A stretch of DNA of 64,000 nt from contig NZ_JAOQJS010000002.1 of the NCBI RefSeq assembly GCF_025567345.1, positions 62,001 to 126,000 of the forward strand. Reading direction: 5' to 3'. The notes beneath the pieces are model-generated. The model was not told the DNA's origin, did not search any database, and saw only the letters and a program-made list of their open reading frames with translations. The first letter of the stretch is position 1; every line of letters begins with the position of its first letter. The DNA comes from Coprococcus ammoniilyticus (GTDB lineage: Bacteria > Bacillota > Clostridia > Lachnospirales > Lachnospiraceae). Shown here piece by piece: positions 23,766-32,116 of the stretch. A program made the position numbers and the translations under genes.

Positions 23766-24563
23766 ATGATAAATTTAGTAGCACTTCCGTGTTTATGTGT
23801 AGATGTTTTTGATGGAACTGATGAACTATATGCTGGCGGTGAAGCCCTTAATTTTGCAGTCCATGCATCAAAATTTGAGGAGTTCAATGTTTCAATATTG
23901 GGTGCAGTTGGACAGGATTCTTACGCAAAATTTATTATGGATTCTATTTCTGATAAGAGAATAGATGTAAGCCACGTAAGAGTAGAAAAGGATAAAGTAA
24001 CAGCGAATAATCGTACATATCTTACAGCTGGCGGTGACAGATATTACAAAGATGATTCATGGACGGGTGATATTGTTGATAAAATGATATTGAACCATGA
24101 TGAATTGGAGTTTATCAAAAAATCAGATGTTGTATTTGTACATTTTTGGGCAGGCTGTTTTGGACAAATTATAGATTTAAAAAAGAATAACAATTTCAGA
24201 TTGGCAGTGGATTTTGTAGAATGTCGTAATTTTAAAGAAATGGAAAAATATGCACCATATATAGATTATTTCATGATTAGTGGAGAGAAATCAATTCTCC
24301 CAATATTTGAAGCGTTTTCAGAGAAGTATAAAGGGCTATTTAATGTGTCTTTAGCTGATAAAGGAAGTGTTACATATCATAATGGTGAAAAGTATTTTGT
24401 TCAAGCTAATAAAGTTAAAGAAGTAATTGATACTACAGGTTGTGGAGATAGTTACCATGCAGGCTTTGTATGTTCACATTTGATAAATGGGAATATTTAT
24501 GAGGCTATGAGAGTTGGGACAGAATTAGCAACAGAGACGCTGTCTCATTATGGTGGATTTTAA
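23766..24563 (+). CDS. PfkB-family sugar kinase, fructoselysine 6-kinase-like
   Basis: 265 aa. It shows the ribokinase-fold signatures: an N-terminal GGEALNFAVHASKF glycine segment that binds sugar, and the C-terminal DTTGCGDSYHAGF with the catalytic Asp and anion hole. Short length and the closing SHYGGF resemble FrlD (fructoselysine 6-kinase), but no deglycase or fructoselysine transporter is next to it, so the substrate is uncertain. It starts behind GAGGTAT. It stands between degraded genes in the AT-rich accessory region. Confidence 0.8.
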   Translation: MINLVALPCLCVDVFDGTDELYAGGEALNFAVHASKFEEFNVSILGAVGQDSYAKFIMDSISDKRIDVSHVRVEKDKVTANNRTYLTAGGDRYYKDDSWTGDIVDKMILNHDELEFIKKSDVVFVHFWAGCFGQIIDLKKNNNFRLAVDFVECRNFKEMEKYAPYIDYFMISGEKSILPIFEAFSEKYKGLFNVSLADKGSVTYHNGEKYFVQANKVKEVIDTTGCGDSYHAGFVCSHLINGNIYEAMRVGTELATETLSHYGGF

Positions 24564-24692
24564 GAAGAAGAGAGTCTTTTGGAGTTCCTGAATTTCAATG
24601 ATGGTTGGAACAGTATTGGATAATCTGTTACGGTGAAAAGAATTGTTATGAGAAAACAGCATATATTTCTTTTTATAACAACCAACGGATGA

Positions 24693-24959
24693 ATGCGGTA
24701 TAAATTATTTATGCTGGATGTCGGATTACTGGGGGCATTAAGTGAGTTGCCGGTGACATCTATATTGGAAGGAAATGATATTTTTATGGAATTCAAGGGT
24801 GCTCTCACAGAGCAATATGTATTGCAGCAGCTGATTTCAGATACGCCGTACGCACCATATTATTATGGAACTGAGAAAGCTGTACGTTTTTCGACTCTAA
24901 AGTATATGGATCAGGAATGGATGGTAAATATACCATTGTATGCGGTATGTAATTTATAA
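24693..24959 (+). pseudogene. Remnant of a DUF4143-type AAA ATPase
   Basis: The 88-codon frame resembles only the C-terminal domain of large DUF4143 ATPases: KLFMLDVGLLGAL, FKGALTEQYVLQQLI and YYYGTEKA. It then jumps to the typical terminal DQEWMVNIPLYAV. The segment normally between these (an endonuclease-like core) is missing, as are the N-terminal ATPase and about 300 residues. It has no ribosome binding site, and upstream 24564-24690 is noncoding debris. Confidence 0.65.
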
Positions 24960-24988
24960 ATATCAGTTTGTATAAGGGAATCGTGAAA

Positions 24989-25441
24989 ATGGATATTAGA
25001 TATAAAAGACTTACAGAAAAAGAACTGAATACGTTTATTCATATGAGGATAAATCAGCTTAGAGAAGAAGGTGCTAAAGAAAAGATAGATTTGGTTCCTG
25101 CATTGAAGGAATATTATACTCGACATATGGCGGATGGAACATTTGTATCTTGGCTTGCTCTTGATGAGGAAAATATTATTGGAACAAGCGGGATGTCATT
25201 TGTGGAGAAGCCTCCCTATTTTGGATGTCCAAGTGGAAAGATAGGATTGTTGTCCAGTATGTTTACTAATCCGGAATATAGAAGAAGAGGTATTGCAAAG
25301 GAACTGCTATCCCGCGTTATAGATGACGCCAGGGAATATGGCTGTGGAACAATACAGATTACAGCGTCTGATATGGGAGTTAAATTATATACGGATTTTG
25401 GATTTGTACATAATGGTAACTTCATGCAATATAAACTTTAA
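24989..25441 (+). CDS. GNAT family N-acetyltransferase
   Basis: 150 aa. The acetyl-CoA binding motif A is MFTNPEYRRRGIAKELL (about residues 88-104), followed by motif B YTDFGFVHNGNFMQYKL at the end. ATG 24989 has AAGGGA ten nt upstream; a TTG at 24968 is less likely. Substrate unknown. Its last 17 nt overlap, in another frame, a fragment of a different GNAT gene. Confidence 0.85.
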   Translation: MDIRYKRLTEKELNTFIHMRINQLREEGAKEKIDLVPALKEYYTRHMADGTFVSWLALDEENIIGTSGMSFVEKPPYFGCPSGKIGLLSSMFTNPEYRRRGIAKELLSRVIDDAREYGCGTIQITASDMGVKLYTDFGFVHNGNFMQYKL

Positions 25442-25667
25442 CGGCTATAGATATGCGTTTATTGAAAATGTTGTGACACATTCAGACTATAGAGGACACG
25501 GCTATGCTACGAAATGCTTGGAATATGCAAAGTACATAGCGGAGCAGAATAACTGCTTTAAGATGATGCTTCTGACAGGATCAAAAAAGGAAAGTACATT
25601 AAGATTTTATGAGAATGCAGGATATAATAGTTCTGATAAAACTGCTTTTATTCAGTGGCTTGAATAA
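25425..25667 (+). pseudogene. 3' fragment of a second GNAT acetyltransferase
   Basis: From 25425 the frame reads NINFNGYRYAFIENVV, HSDYRGHGYATKCLEYA and a closing RFYENAGYNSSDKTAF: the C-terminal half of a GNAT protein of a different subfamily from its neighbour. The N-terminal half is absent; upstream the same frame runs antiparallel to the meaning of the first GNAT gene. It looks like two GNAT genes joined by a deletion. Confidence 0.65.
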
Positions 25668-25747
25668 CAATAGTTAAAGAACACTATGAGATAGTTGGAA
25701 CAATTTTACGAGAGAAATATTTCCAGAAAGAGATATTAAGGTGAATT

Positions 25748-26257
25748 ATGGGATTATTTGATAAATTAAAAAGAGAAAAAAACAATTTGACGATTGGTGC
25801 GATCATAGGCAAAGAGTATGAGCAGCAGTATTTTGATGAGTGTAAATATATTTGGAAAAATTATGTTCCGCAAGCTGGACAAGCAGATAATCTGCAGGGA
25901 GAATTATTAAGAGAAATAGAAAAGATTCGATGTGAAGCCCAGGACAATGGAAATATTAACTGGGATGATGACTATTCCTATTTTTGTGATTTTATCAGTG
26001 AAAAATTAACGGAACAACCTATTTTTTCAGAAGTCGAGAAACAAGAAATTAATTTAATAATGGCTTACATAAAAGAATGTGGAACATACGCCCAAAAATT
26101 CTACAGCGGAAAAAAATCAAAGAACAATGTGGATATGGAGAAGATTGCATATGTGAATGATAATTTGTACGATAGAATCTGCGATAAAATAGGACGCCTA
26201 CATAAAGAAAATGGGGAGCCGATGCCATACGAGAAAAATGACGATATTGTGAGATGA
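25748..26257 (+). CDS. Hypothetical protein, 169 aa
   Basis: Soluble, charged, mostly helical protein without signal peptide or TM segment. It starts MGLFDKLKREKNN and has Trp/Tyr-rich acidic stretches (NWDDDYSYFCDF). I do not recognise a family. AAGGTG lies just upstream of the ATG. It sits among acetyltransferase remnants in the accessory region. Confidence 0.55.
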   Translation: MGLFDKLKREKNNLTIGAIIGKEYEQQYFDECKYIWKNYVPQAGQADNLQGELLREIEKIRCEAQDNGNINWDDDYSYFCDFISEKLTEQPIFSEVEKQEINLIMAYIKECGTYAQKFYSGKKSKNNVDMEKIAYVNDNLYDRICDKIGRLHKENGEPMPYEKNDDIVR

Positions 26258-26269
26258 TTTCAAAAAGAG

Positions 26270-26335
26270 TGTTGGAGAAAAAGCTTTTATGAAAAGCTTG
26301 GCTTTGAGGCAAATACGGAGGTAATGTTATTATGA
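26270..26335 (+). pseudogene. 3' tail of a third GNAT gene
   Basis: The frame reads KSFYEKLGFEANTEVMLL and stops at 26335, the typical C-terminal end of a GNAT protein. Only about 20 codons remain. Its last codons overlap the start of the EFR1 gene. Confidence 0.5.
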
Positions 26336-27084
26336 TATTGTGCTTTTCCGGAACTGGTAATAGTCGTTATATAGCAAAGAAAATTGCAGATGAATTGCAG
26401 GACGAGATTGTAGATATGAATGCAAAAATCAAGGCAACAGATTATTCGCCAATGAAAACAGGCAGAAATATAATCGTAGTGGTTCCAACTTATGCGTGGC
26501 GTATTCCACAAATTGTATCGGAGTGGCTTTGTAAAACGGAACTGCTTTCTGCAGAACGCATTTGGTTCGTGATGGACTGTGGAGGCGAGATTGGGAATGC
26601 AGCGAAATATAATCGGCGCCTTGCGGAGCAAAAACATTTATGGTATATGGGTACAGCTCAGGTTATTATGCCGGAAAATTATATTGCTATGTTTGGTGCA
26701 CCGAAAGCAGAAGAAGCAAGAAAGATTGTTAGAAATGCGGAACCTGCTATTATGGATATAATTGCGCACATTAAGGCAGAGCAACCGTTCGCTGTACCAA
26801 GAAACAATCTTTATGACCGGTTAATGAGTGGTCCGGTAAATCCGATTTTTTATCATTTCTTTGTGAAATCTGATGCATTTCGTACGGATGCTGCCTGTGT
26901 CGGTTGTGGTCAATGTGTTAAGAACTGTCCATTGAACAACATTACGCTTAAGGACAGAAAGCCTGTATGGGGAAAGCAATGCACTCATTGTATGGCTTGT
27001 ATTTGTTATTGCCCTACAGAAGCTATTGAGTATGGGAAAAAGAGTGTTGGAAAGCCGCGTTACCATTTTGAAAAAATATTCTAA
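26332..27084 (+). CDS. EFR1 family flavodoxin/ferredoxin fusion
   Basis: 250 aa. Residues 1-150 are flavodoxin-like (FSGTGNSRYIAKKIA for the FMN phosphate, VVPTYAWRIP). The C-terminal 70 residues carry two 4Fe-4S cassettes, CVGCGQCVKNCP and CTHCMACICYCP. This is a single-chain electron carrier found widely in anaerobic Clostridia; the partner is unknown. The ribosome binding site GGAGG lies at 26317-26321. It is followed by the hydrolase gene 8 nt later. Confidence 0.9.
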   Translation: MILCFSGTGNSRYIAKKIADELQDEIVDMNAKIKATDYSPMKTGRNIIVVVPTYAWRIPQIVSEWLCKTELLSAERIWFVMDCGGEIGNAAKYNRRLAEQKHLWYMGTAQVIMPENYIAMFGAPKAEEARKIVRNAEPAIMDIIAHIKAEQPFAVPRNNLYDRLMSGPVNPIFYHFFVKSDAFRTDAACVGCGQCVKNCPLNNITLKDRKPVWGKQCTHCMACICYCPTEAIEYGKKSVGKPRYHFEKIF

Positions 27085-27092
27085 GAGTAATA

Positions 27093-28007
27093 TTGATTGT
27101 AATCACGGTTATTGCATTATTCGTGATAATATCATTGGTTCGCCATAAAGTATGCAGTTCAAGAGAAAAAGATTTATTAACTCCGTTAGGTGAACTGGTA
27201 GAAGTCAACGGGCACAAGATGAGCGTATATACAGAGGGGGATGGTGATAAAACGCTTGTGTTCATGTCCGGAGGTGGAACCTGCTCACCAATATTGGATT
27301 TTAAGTCTTTGTATTCGCTGCTTAGCAATGATTATAAAATCGTTGTAGTGGAAAAATTCGGTTATGGCTTTAGTGATGTTGTAGACGAAAACAGGGATAT
27401 CGATACGATGTTAAGCGAAACAAGAATGGCACTTGATAAAGCCGGAATAAAAGGACCATATGTGCTTTGCCCCCATTCAATGTCCGGACTTGAGGCTTTA
27501 TACTGGGCACAGAAGTATCCGGAAGAAGTTGAGGCTATTGTTGGTTTGGATATGGCAGTACCAGACTATTATGATGAAATGAACATTAATATTCCTATTA
27601 TGAAATTAGGGCAGTATGGTGCGGCACTTGGAATCACCAGATGGATACCGAGCCTTGCCGAGAGCGATGCAATCAAAGCCGGAACATTGTCTGAAAAGGA
27701 AAAAGAGATTTACAGAGCAGTATTTTATCAAAAAACTGCAACTGTAACGATGATCGATGAAGTAAAAGCTGTAAAACAGAATGCAAATATTGTAAAAGAA
27801 AACGGAATTCCGCAGGTGCCGATGTTATTGTTTATTTCTGACGGCTCCGGTGGAACCGGTTTTACAAAAGAAAAGTGGAGAAGTATTCCCGAAAATTATA
27901 TTTCAGGTTGTGACAATGCAGGTTATATTGAATTGGATTGTCCGCATTATGTCCACGACTACAAATATGATGAGATAAGTAAAGAAATCAGGAAGTTTAT
28001 TCAGTGA
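27093..28007 (+). CDS. Alpha/beta hydrolase, membrane-anchored
   Basis: 304 aa with an N-terminal TM anchor (IVITVIALFVIISLV) and an alpha/beta hydrolase fold outside. The nucleophile elbow is PHSMSGLEALYWAQ, with Pro and Ser at positions usually Gly; the catalytic His is likely in CPHYVHDY near the end. The start is TTG with a weak AAGAGT site 8 nt after the EFR1 stop, so coupling is probable. Substrate not predictable. Confidence 0.8.
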   Translation: MIVITVIALFVIISLVRHKVCSSREKDLLTPLGELVEVNGHKMSVYTEGDGDKTLVFMSGGGTCSPILDFKSLYSLLSNDYKIVVVEKFGYGFSDVVDENRDIDTMLSETRMALDKAGIKGPYVLCPHSMSGLEALYWAQKYPEEVEAIVGLDMAVPDYYDEMNINIPIMKLGQYGAALGITRWIPSLAESDAIKAGTLSEKEKEIYRAVFYQKTATVTMIDEVKAVKQNANIVKENGIPQVPMLLFISDGSGGTGFTKEKWRSIPENYISGCDNAGYIELDCPHYVHDYKYDEISKEIRKFIQ

Positions 28008-28124
28008 ATGGAACAGGTGGTACATATGACTGTGTTGCTTTAATGGCATATTATGTCATTTGCAAATCAGTGACAAATCTTTCCGAGATAGAAGAAATAA
28101 ATGAGACCTTATGGAGGATAGAAA

Positions 28125-28535
28125 ATGGTAAAACCTATTGTAAAAGATATTCTTTTTCTGGGACAGAAATCCGTTCCGGCGACACCGCTTGATATGAATG
28201 TGGTAAATGATCTTCGTGATACATTAGCTGCAAACTGTGAGCGTTGTGTCGGAATGGCAGCAAATATGATCGGGTATAAGAAAAATGTGATCATTGTAAG
28301 TGCCGGACCTGTAGATATGATTATGATCAATCCTGTAATCTGTTCAAAGAGTGGACGTTATGAAACAGAGGAAGGTTGTCTGTCATTAGAGGGAAAACGA
28401 AAAACAACGCGGTATAAGAAGATAGAGGTAGAGTTTCAGGATGCTGGTTTTGTAAAAAGAAAGATGGCGTTTGAGGGATTTGTGGCACAGATTATTCAGC
28501 ATGAGGTGGATCACTGTAATGGGATAGTGATATAA
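28125..28535 (+). CDS. Peptide deformylase-family protein
   Basis: 136 aa, metal-dependent hydrolase fold of Def. Motif 1 is degenerate (VGMAANMIG in place of G-x-G-x-A-A-x-Q), motif 2 is EGCLS and motif 3 is QHEVDHCNG with the HExxH metal site intact. Such shorter, motif-1-altered forms are frequent in Clostridia and may not be the main deformylase. It starts behind TATGGAGGAT and is followed by a 243-aa gene after 12 nt. Confidence 0.85.
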   Translation: MVKPIVKDILFLGQKSVPATPLDMNVVNDLRDTLAANCERCVGMAANMIGYKKNVIIVSAGPVDMIMINPVICSKSGRYETEEGCLSLEGKRKTTRYKKIEVEFQDAGFVKRKMAFEGFVAQIIQHEVDHCNGIVI

Positions 28536-28547
28536 CAGGAGACAAAC

Positions 28548-29279
28548 ATGGAAAAAGACTCAGGCAAATGGATCATGTATGGTGTAGACTGGGATGATCC
28601 GGAGTGTATTCATACAGTAGATGAGGCAATAGAATATATAAATGAGATTGGCTTCCTACCGCTTTTTAGAAATGATATACCGGGATTTTCGCTGGAAGAA
28701 CGAACCGTGCCGGAGTACTGGTGGTGTGAGGATGTTGACAGAGATCCATGGATGTGGCGGGCGGTTATCGCAAGAAGACATGACATCGTATATGGCAAGT
28801 TTTTTAATAAAAAGGCAGGTTTTATATCGAGAAAATGGCTTCCTGTATTTGCCAATTACAGACGGGATGGATATGATTTTGATGCGCTGTATGAGGATGG
28901 AAAAGCCCCGAATAAGCATAAAAAGATCATGGATCATTTTATGGAAGAACATGTGGATACAGAACTGTATTCCAACGAACTGAAGAAAATGGCAGGGTAC
29001 GGAAAAGACGGCGAAAAGGGATTTGATGGAGCTGTCACCAATCTTATGATGCAGATGTACCTTTGTAATTGCAACTTCAGAAAACGTGTAAATAAAAAAG
29101 GACTGGAGTATGGTTGGGATGTGGCGGTTTACTCGTCTCCGGAACATATCTATGGGTATGATTATGTAACCTCCTGTTACAAGGATGATCCGCAGGAGTC
29201 ATGGAATACGATCATCCGGCACATGCATGATATTTATCCGATCGCAACAGATGCACAGATAAAAAAACTTTTGAAATAG
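28548..29279 (+). CDS. Hypothetical protein, AlkZ-related type
   Basis: 243-aa soluble protein. It is rich in Trp, Tyr and Asp, with blocks FRNDIPGFSLEER, WWCEDVDRDPWMWRA, FANYRRDGYDFDALYEDG and GWDVAVYSSPEHIYGY. From memory it resembles proteins called AlkZ-related in Clostridia; the function is unestablished. It probably shares an operon with the deformylase-like gene (12-nt gap). Confidence 0.5.
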   Translation: MEKDSGKWIMYGVDWDDPECIHTVDEAIEYINEIGFLPLFRNDIPGFSLEERTVPEYWWCEDVDRDPWMWRAVIARRHDIVYGKFFNKKAGFISRKWLPVFANYRRDGYDFDALYEDGKAPNKHKKIMDHFMEEHVDTELYSNELKKMAGYGKDGEKGFDGAVTNLMMQMYLCNCNFRKRVNKKGLEYGWDVAVYSSPEHIYGYDYVTSCYKDDPQESWNTIIRHMHDIYPIATDAQIKKLLK

Positions 29280-29556
29280 AATCAAAGAAATTAATGATCT
29301 TCATGTAGAAGGTCTGCCTGAGGTAAAAAGACTGAATGCCCTTGTTGGAGAATATGTGAATTTAGAATACAGGCTTCCGAATGGAGAAAAAGTGAAATTC
29401 CTGGATGACCGGAAAACATATTTAGGCAATCAGCTTGAATGTGAATTTGGTGGAGACAGATACTTTGGAGTTCTTGCAGATATGGATTTTATTCTGATTT
29501 CAACATATGAAGCTCAGGGCAAAGATCCGGAACTGATAATTTACAAAAAAAGATAA
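29275..29556 (+). pseudogene. 5'-truncated hypothetical protein fragment
   Basis: The frame is open from 29275 and reads LPEVKRLNALVGEYVNLEY and LPNGEKVKFLDD, with coding-like composition well before the first usable start (GTG 29356, no ribosome binding site). This suggests the 3' remnant of a longer gene. It ends just before the promoter of the LuxR gene. Family not recognised. Confidence 0.4.
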
Positions 29557-29560
29557 TTGC

Positions 29561-29588
29561 TTGACAAATCATTTTTTTGTGCTATACT
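29561..29588 (+). promoter_or_regulatory. Promoter of the LuxR-type regulator
   Basis: TTGACA at 29561-29566, a 16-nt spacer and TATACT at 29583-29588; a near-consensus sigma-A promoter. The transcript runs into a terminator hairpin about 20 nt after the predicted start. Confidence 0.75.
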
Positions 29589-29613
29589 TCATGCCAACAG
29601 AATAGTAAAAAAT

Positions 29614-29653
29614 AAGTACGCAAGGGTGTGTTACATCGGTTGCGTACTTTTTT
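29614..29653 (+). terminator. Leader terminator before the LuxR gene
   Basis: Ten-bp perfect stem (AAGTACGCAA/TTGCGTACTT) followed by TTTTTT, between the promoter and the coding start at 29685. It ends the leader unless overridden, so it is probably an attenuator. Confidence 0.8.
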
Positions 29654-29684
29654 GTTTTATGAAATACAAGGGAGGTGGAACCTG

Positions 29685-30434
29685 GTGAAGACCCTTGAAA
29701 CAAATGACTGGCTGGTCATGAACAGTATCATATACAAGATCTACACAACCGGTGATTTTGATGCCATGCGGACACAGTTTCTGGAACAGATCAAGACCGT
29801 CATTGATTTTGACAGTGCAGATTTTTATCTGGCATCATCAAATGAGAAAGAAAATCTGGAACGTCCGGTATTCCTCAACTGTGATGAAGACTTGTCAGAT
29901 ATTTATGAGAATATGGATTACAGCCGTGGTATTATGTTCAGTGGCAGGAGTATGGTATACCGGGAAACTGATATCATATCTGATGAGAAAAGAGTTCAAA
30001 CCGAATATTATCAAAGAGTATATAAGCCAAATAACTGGCATTATGCGTTACAAATGATATTTGGACGGAACAAACATTTTCTGGGTGTGGTGACACTATA
30101 TAGGACGATTGGTAAAGAGGACTTTACATATGAAGATGTATTCCTGATGGATATGCTTAAGGATCATATGGCATACCGGTTGTCACAGGACAGAAACAAT
30201 CAGATGACCAGTCAGGAGAAACTGACGCTGACACAGGCAGTAAAGACCTATGATCTGACGAAGCGGGAGCAGACCATATTGCAGCTTTTGCTGCAGGGAA
30301 TGGAGAATACGGAGATTTGTGACCGTTTATCCATAACGGTAAATACACTAAAGAAGCATATTTTAAATATTTATCGGAAACTGGGAATCCGAAACCGTGT
30401 TCAGATGTTTAAACTGATTAAAGAAAAAGAGTAG
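29685..30434 (+). CDS. LuxR-family regulator with GAF-like sensor
   Basis: 249 aa. Residues 1-180 are a GAF/PAS-like sensor region without a receiver domain. Residues 190-249 are a LuxR helix-turn-helix: LTKREQTILQLLLQGMENTEIC, then SITVNTLKKHILNIYRKLGI. The GTG start at 29685 has GGGAGGTGG just upstream; a GTG at 29628 lies inside the terminator hairpin and is rejected. It is the likely activator of the adjacent putrescine module, whose promoters share an ATGGTA box. Confidence 0.85.
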   Translation: MKTLETNDWLVMNSIIYKIYTTGDFDAMRTQFLEQIKTVIDFDSADFYLASSNEKENLERPVFLNCDEDLSDIYENMDYSRGIMFSGRSMVYRETDIISDEKRVQTEYYQRVYKPNNWHYALQMIFGRNKHFLGVVTLYRTIGKEDFTYEDVFLMDMLKDHMAYRLSQDRNNQMTSQEKLTLTQAVKTYDLTKREQTILQLLLQGMENTEICDRLSITVNTLKKHILNIYRKLGIRNRVQMFKLIKEKE

Positions 30435-30438
30435 TTAA

Positions 30439-30465
30439 TACCATAAAAGTAGTAGAAAAATGGTA
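30439..30465. promoter_or_regulatory. Possible operator (TACCAT-N15-ATGGTA)
   Basis: An inverted pair of hexamers, TACCAT 30439-30444 and ATGGTA 30460-30465, centred near -60 of the PII-pot promoter. ATGGTA ends exactly 11 nt before the -35 hexamer, as at patA. It is a candidate LuxR binding site. Confidence 0.5.
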
Positions 30466-30476
30466 ATCCTGTTCTA

Positions 30477-30505
30477 TTGAAGAATTAATTTGAAAGTAGT
30501 ATATT
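30477..30505 (+). promoter_or_regulatory. Promoter of the PII-potABCD operon
   Basis: TTGAAG at 30477-30482, a 17-nt spacer and TATATT at 30500-30505. The weak -35 fits an activator-dependent promoter. Confidence 0.65.
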
Positions 30506-30522
30506 TTCGTTAACAAGCAAAG

Positions 30523-30552
30523 GAGCTGTTCAGAGATGAACGGCTCTTTTTT
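30523..30552 (+). terminator. Leader terminator before the PII-pot operon
   Basis: Stem GAGCTGTTCA/TGAACGGCTC with loop GAGA and TTTTTT. It starts about 10 nt after the predicted transcription start, preceded by AAGCAAAGG. The same string precedes the patA leader terminator. AAGGAG plus ATG at 30536 could also encode an eight-residue peptide (MNGSFLLY). Confidence 0.8.
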
Positions 30553-30591
30553 GTTATATTAGTTGTATGTTGCAGATTGGAGGAAGAAAGA

Positions 30592-30939
30592 ATGAAAGAA
30601 ATCATATTAATAATCAGACCGGAAAAGCTGGAAGTATTAAAAAGCATATTGGATGAGAAGAATTGTGGTGGTATGACAATCTCAACCGTTATGGGATGCG
30701 GAACACAGAAAGGAACTGTTGAGGGCGTAAATGAGATTAAAGGCTTTAAAACTACGATCAATCTTCTTCCAAAAGTAAGAGTTGAAGTAGTAGTTGAAGA
30801 TTCCAAGGTAGAGCAGATTATTCTGGATGTCAGAGAAAAGGTAGCTACCGGACATGTCGGAGATGGTAAGATCTTCATTCGAAATATCGAAGAGGCTATA
30901 CGAATCCGTACCGGTGAACGAGGAGAAAAAGCATTATAG
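30592..30939 (+). CDS. PII family nitrogen regulatory protein with atypical T-loop
   Basis: 115 aa, GlnB/GlnK fold. The B-loop TGHVGDGKIFI, which binds ATP/2-oxoglutarate, is intact. The T-loop (residues 37-57) is about three residues longer than in E. coli GlnB and has no tyrosine at all, so uridylylation at the Tyr51 position is impossible. The start at 30592 is set by TTGGAGG. It is the first gene of the polyamine transporter operon, 27 nt before potA, so it may gate the transporter or signal nitrogen status. No amtB is nearby. Confidence 0.88.
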   Translation: MKEIILIIRPEKLEVLKSILDEKNCGGMTISTVMGCGTQKGTVEGVNEIKGFKTTINLLPKVRVEVVVEDSKVEQIILDVREKVATGHVGDGKIFIRNIEEAIRIRTGERGEKAL

Positions 30940-30966
30940 AGAAATTTGAAAAAGAGGTGATATGAT

Positions 30967-32103
30967 TTGGCAAATGTTATAGTTGATATCAAAGACGTAA
31001 ATAAAATATACGGAACAAATCATGTTGTAAAAGATCTGAATCTGCAGGTAGAGGAAGGCGAGTTCCTGACATTGCTTGGATCATCCGGATGTGGCAAGAC
31101 GACAACGCTTCGTATGATCGCAGGATTTGAAGAACCGACGACAGGCTCCATTCAGGTAGAAGGTGAGCCGATTGAAGATAAAGAGCCATTTGAGAGAAAT
31201 GTAAACACTGTCTTTCAGAGTTACGCTTTATTTCCACATAAGACCATATATGACAACGTAGCATATGGTCTTAAGATGAAAAAGGTTCCAAAGAAAGAGA
31301 TCAAAGAACGGGTAACGGAGATGTTAGAGATGGTTCAGTTATCCGGATTTGAGAAGCGGTATCCAAGTCAGTTGTCCGGTGGACAGAAGCAGCGAGTTGC
31401 GATTGCAAGAGCGTTGATCAACCGTCCGAAGGTTCTGCTGTTGGATGAGCCGCTTGGTGCATTGGATCTGAAGCTTAGAAAACAGATGCAGCTGGAACTG
31501 AAACGGCTGCAGAAGAAATTACATATCACATTTATCTATGTTACACATGATCAGGAAGAAGCACTTACGATGAGCGACAGGATAGCCATTATGCATGATG
31601 GTGTCATGGATCAGATCGGATCACCGACAGACATCTATGAAAGACCGGCAACCAAGTTCGTAGCGACCTTCATTGGAGAGACAAATGTATTTGACGGAAC
31701 GATCAAATCAATCGTAAACGGAAAAGCGGTTATAGGAATTGAAAATGGAGATGTAACAACCTCCGGCTCCGTGATCGAGACAGAGGAAAAGAACACCGGA
31801 TTTTCAGTTGGTGAATTTGTAACCGTTTCTGTTCGACCGGAAAAGCTTCATTTTTCGGCAGAACCGGTAGAGGGCTTCAGCGTACCGGCACTGGTTAAGG
31901 ATTATATTTATGTTGGCTCAGTCGTCAAGTGTCTGGCGGTTCTTCCAAATGGAAATGAAGTAAAGATGGAACGTCTGGCAGGCGAAGAACTTCCAAAATC
32001 CGGTGACAAAGTATTTATCTGCTGGAATCCGGAGGATGCGGTATTGATCCACAGTCTGGATAACAGCTTCTATCAGAGTATGGAAAATATAACACTGGCA
32101 TAA
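30967..32103 (+). CDS. potA: Spermidine/putrescine ABC transporter ATP-binding protein
   Basis: 378 aa. The ABC domain has Walker A GSSGCGKTT, Q-loop, signature LSGGQKQR, Walker B VLLLDEP and the H-loop THDQEEA. A C-terminal TOBE domain begins near residue 280. It energises PotBCD. The start is TTG behind AGAGGTGAT. The C-terminal stop overlaps the SD of potB, showing tight coupling. Confidence 0.95.
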   Translation: MANVIVDIKDVNKIYGTNHVVKDLNLQVEEGEFLTLLGSSGCGKTTTLRMIAGFEEPTTGSIQVEGEPIEDKEPFERNVNTVFQSYALFPHKTIYDNVAYGLKMKKVPKKEIKERVTEMLEMVQLSGFEKRYPSQLSGGQKQRVAIARALINRPKVLLLDEPLGALDLKLRKQMQLELKRLQKKLHITFIYVTHDQEEALTMSDRIAIMHDGVMDQIGSPTDIYERPATKFVATFIGETNVFDGTIKSIVNGKAVIGIENGDVTTSGSVIETEEKNTGFSVGEFVTVSVRPEKLHFSAEPVEGFSVPALVKDYIYVGSVVKCLAVLPNGNEVKMERLAGEELPKSGDKVFICWNPEDAVLIHSLDNSFYQSMENITLA

Positions 32104-32116
32104 GGAGGTGTTTGAT

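Noticed and set aside
28004..28192. 62-aa frame starting GTG at the hydrolase stop
   Set aside because: It has no ribosome binding site and overlaps the deformylase-like gene in another frame; the 117-nt gap shows no other gene signal.
30506..30552. ANTAR-type two-hairpin antitermination site or glutamine riboswitch
   Set aside because: Only one hairpin fits between promoter and T-run, and no ANTAR-domain protein is encoded here; no conserved glutamine-aptamer motif.
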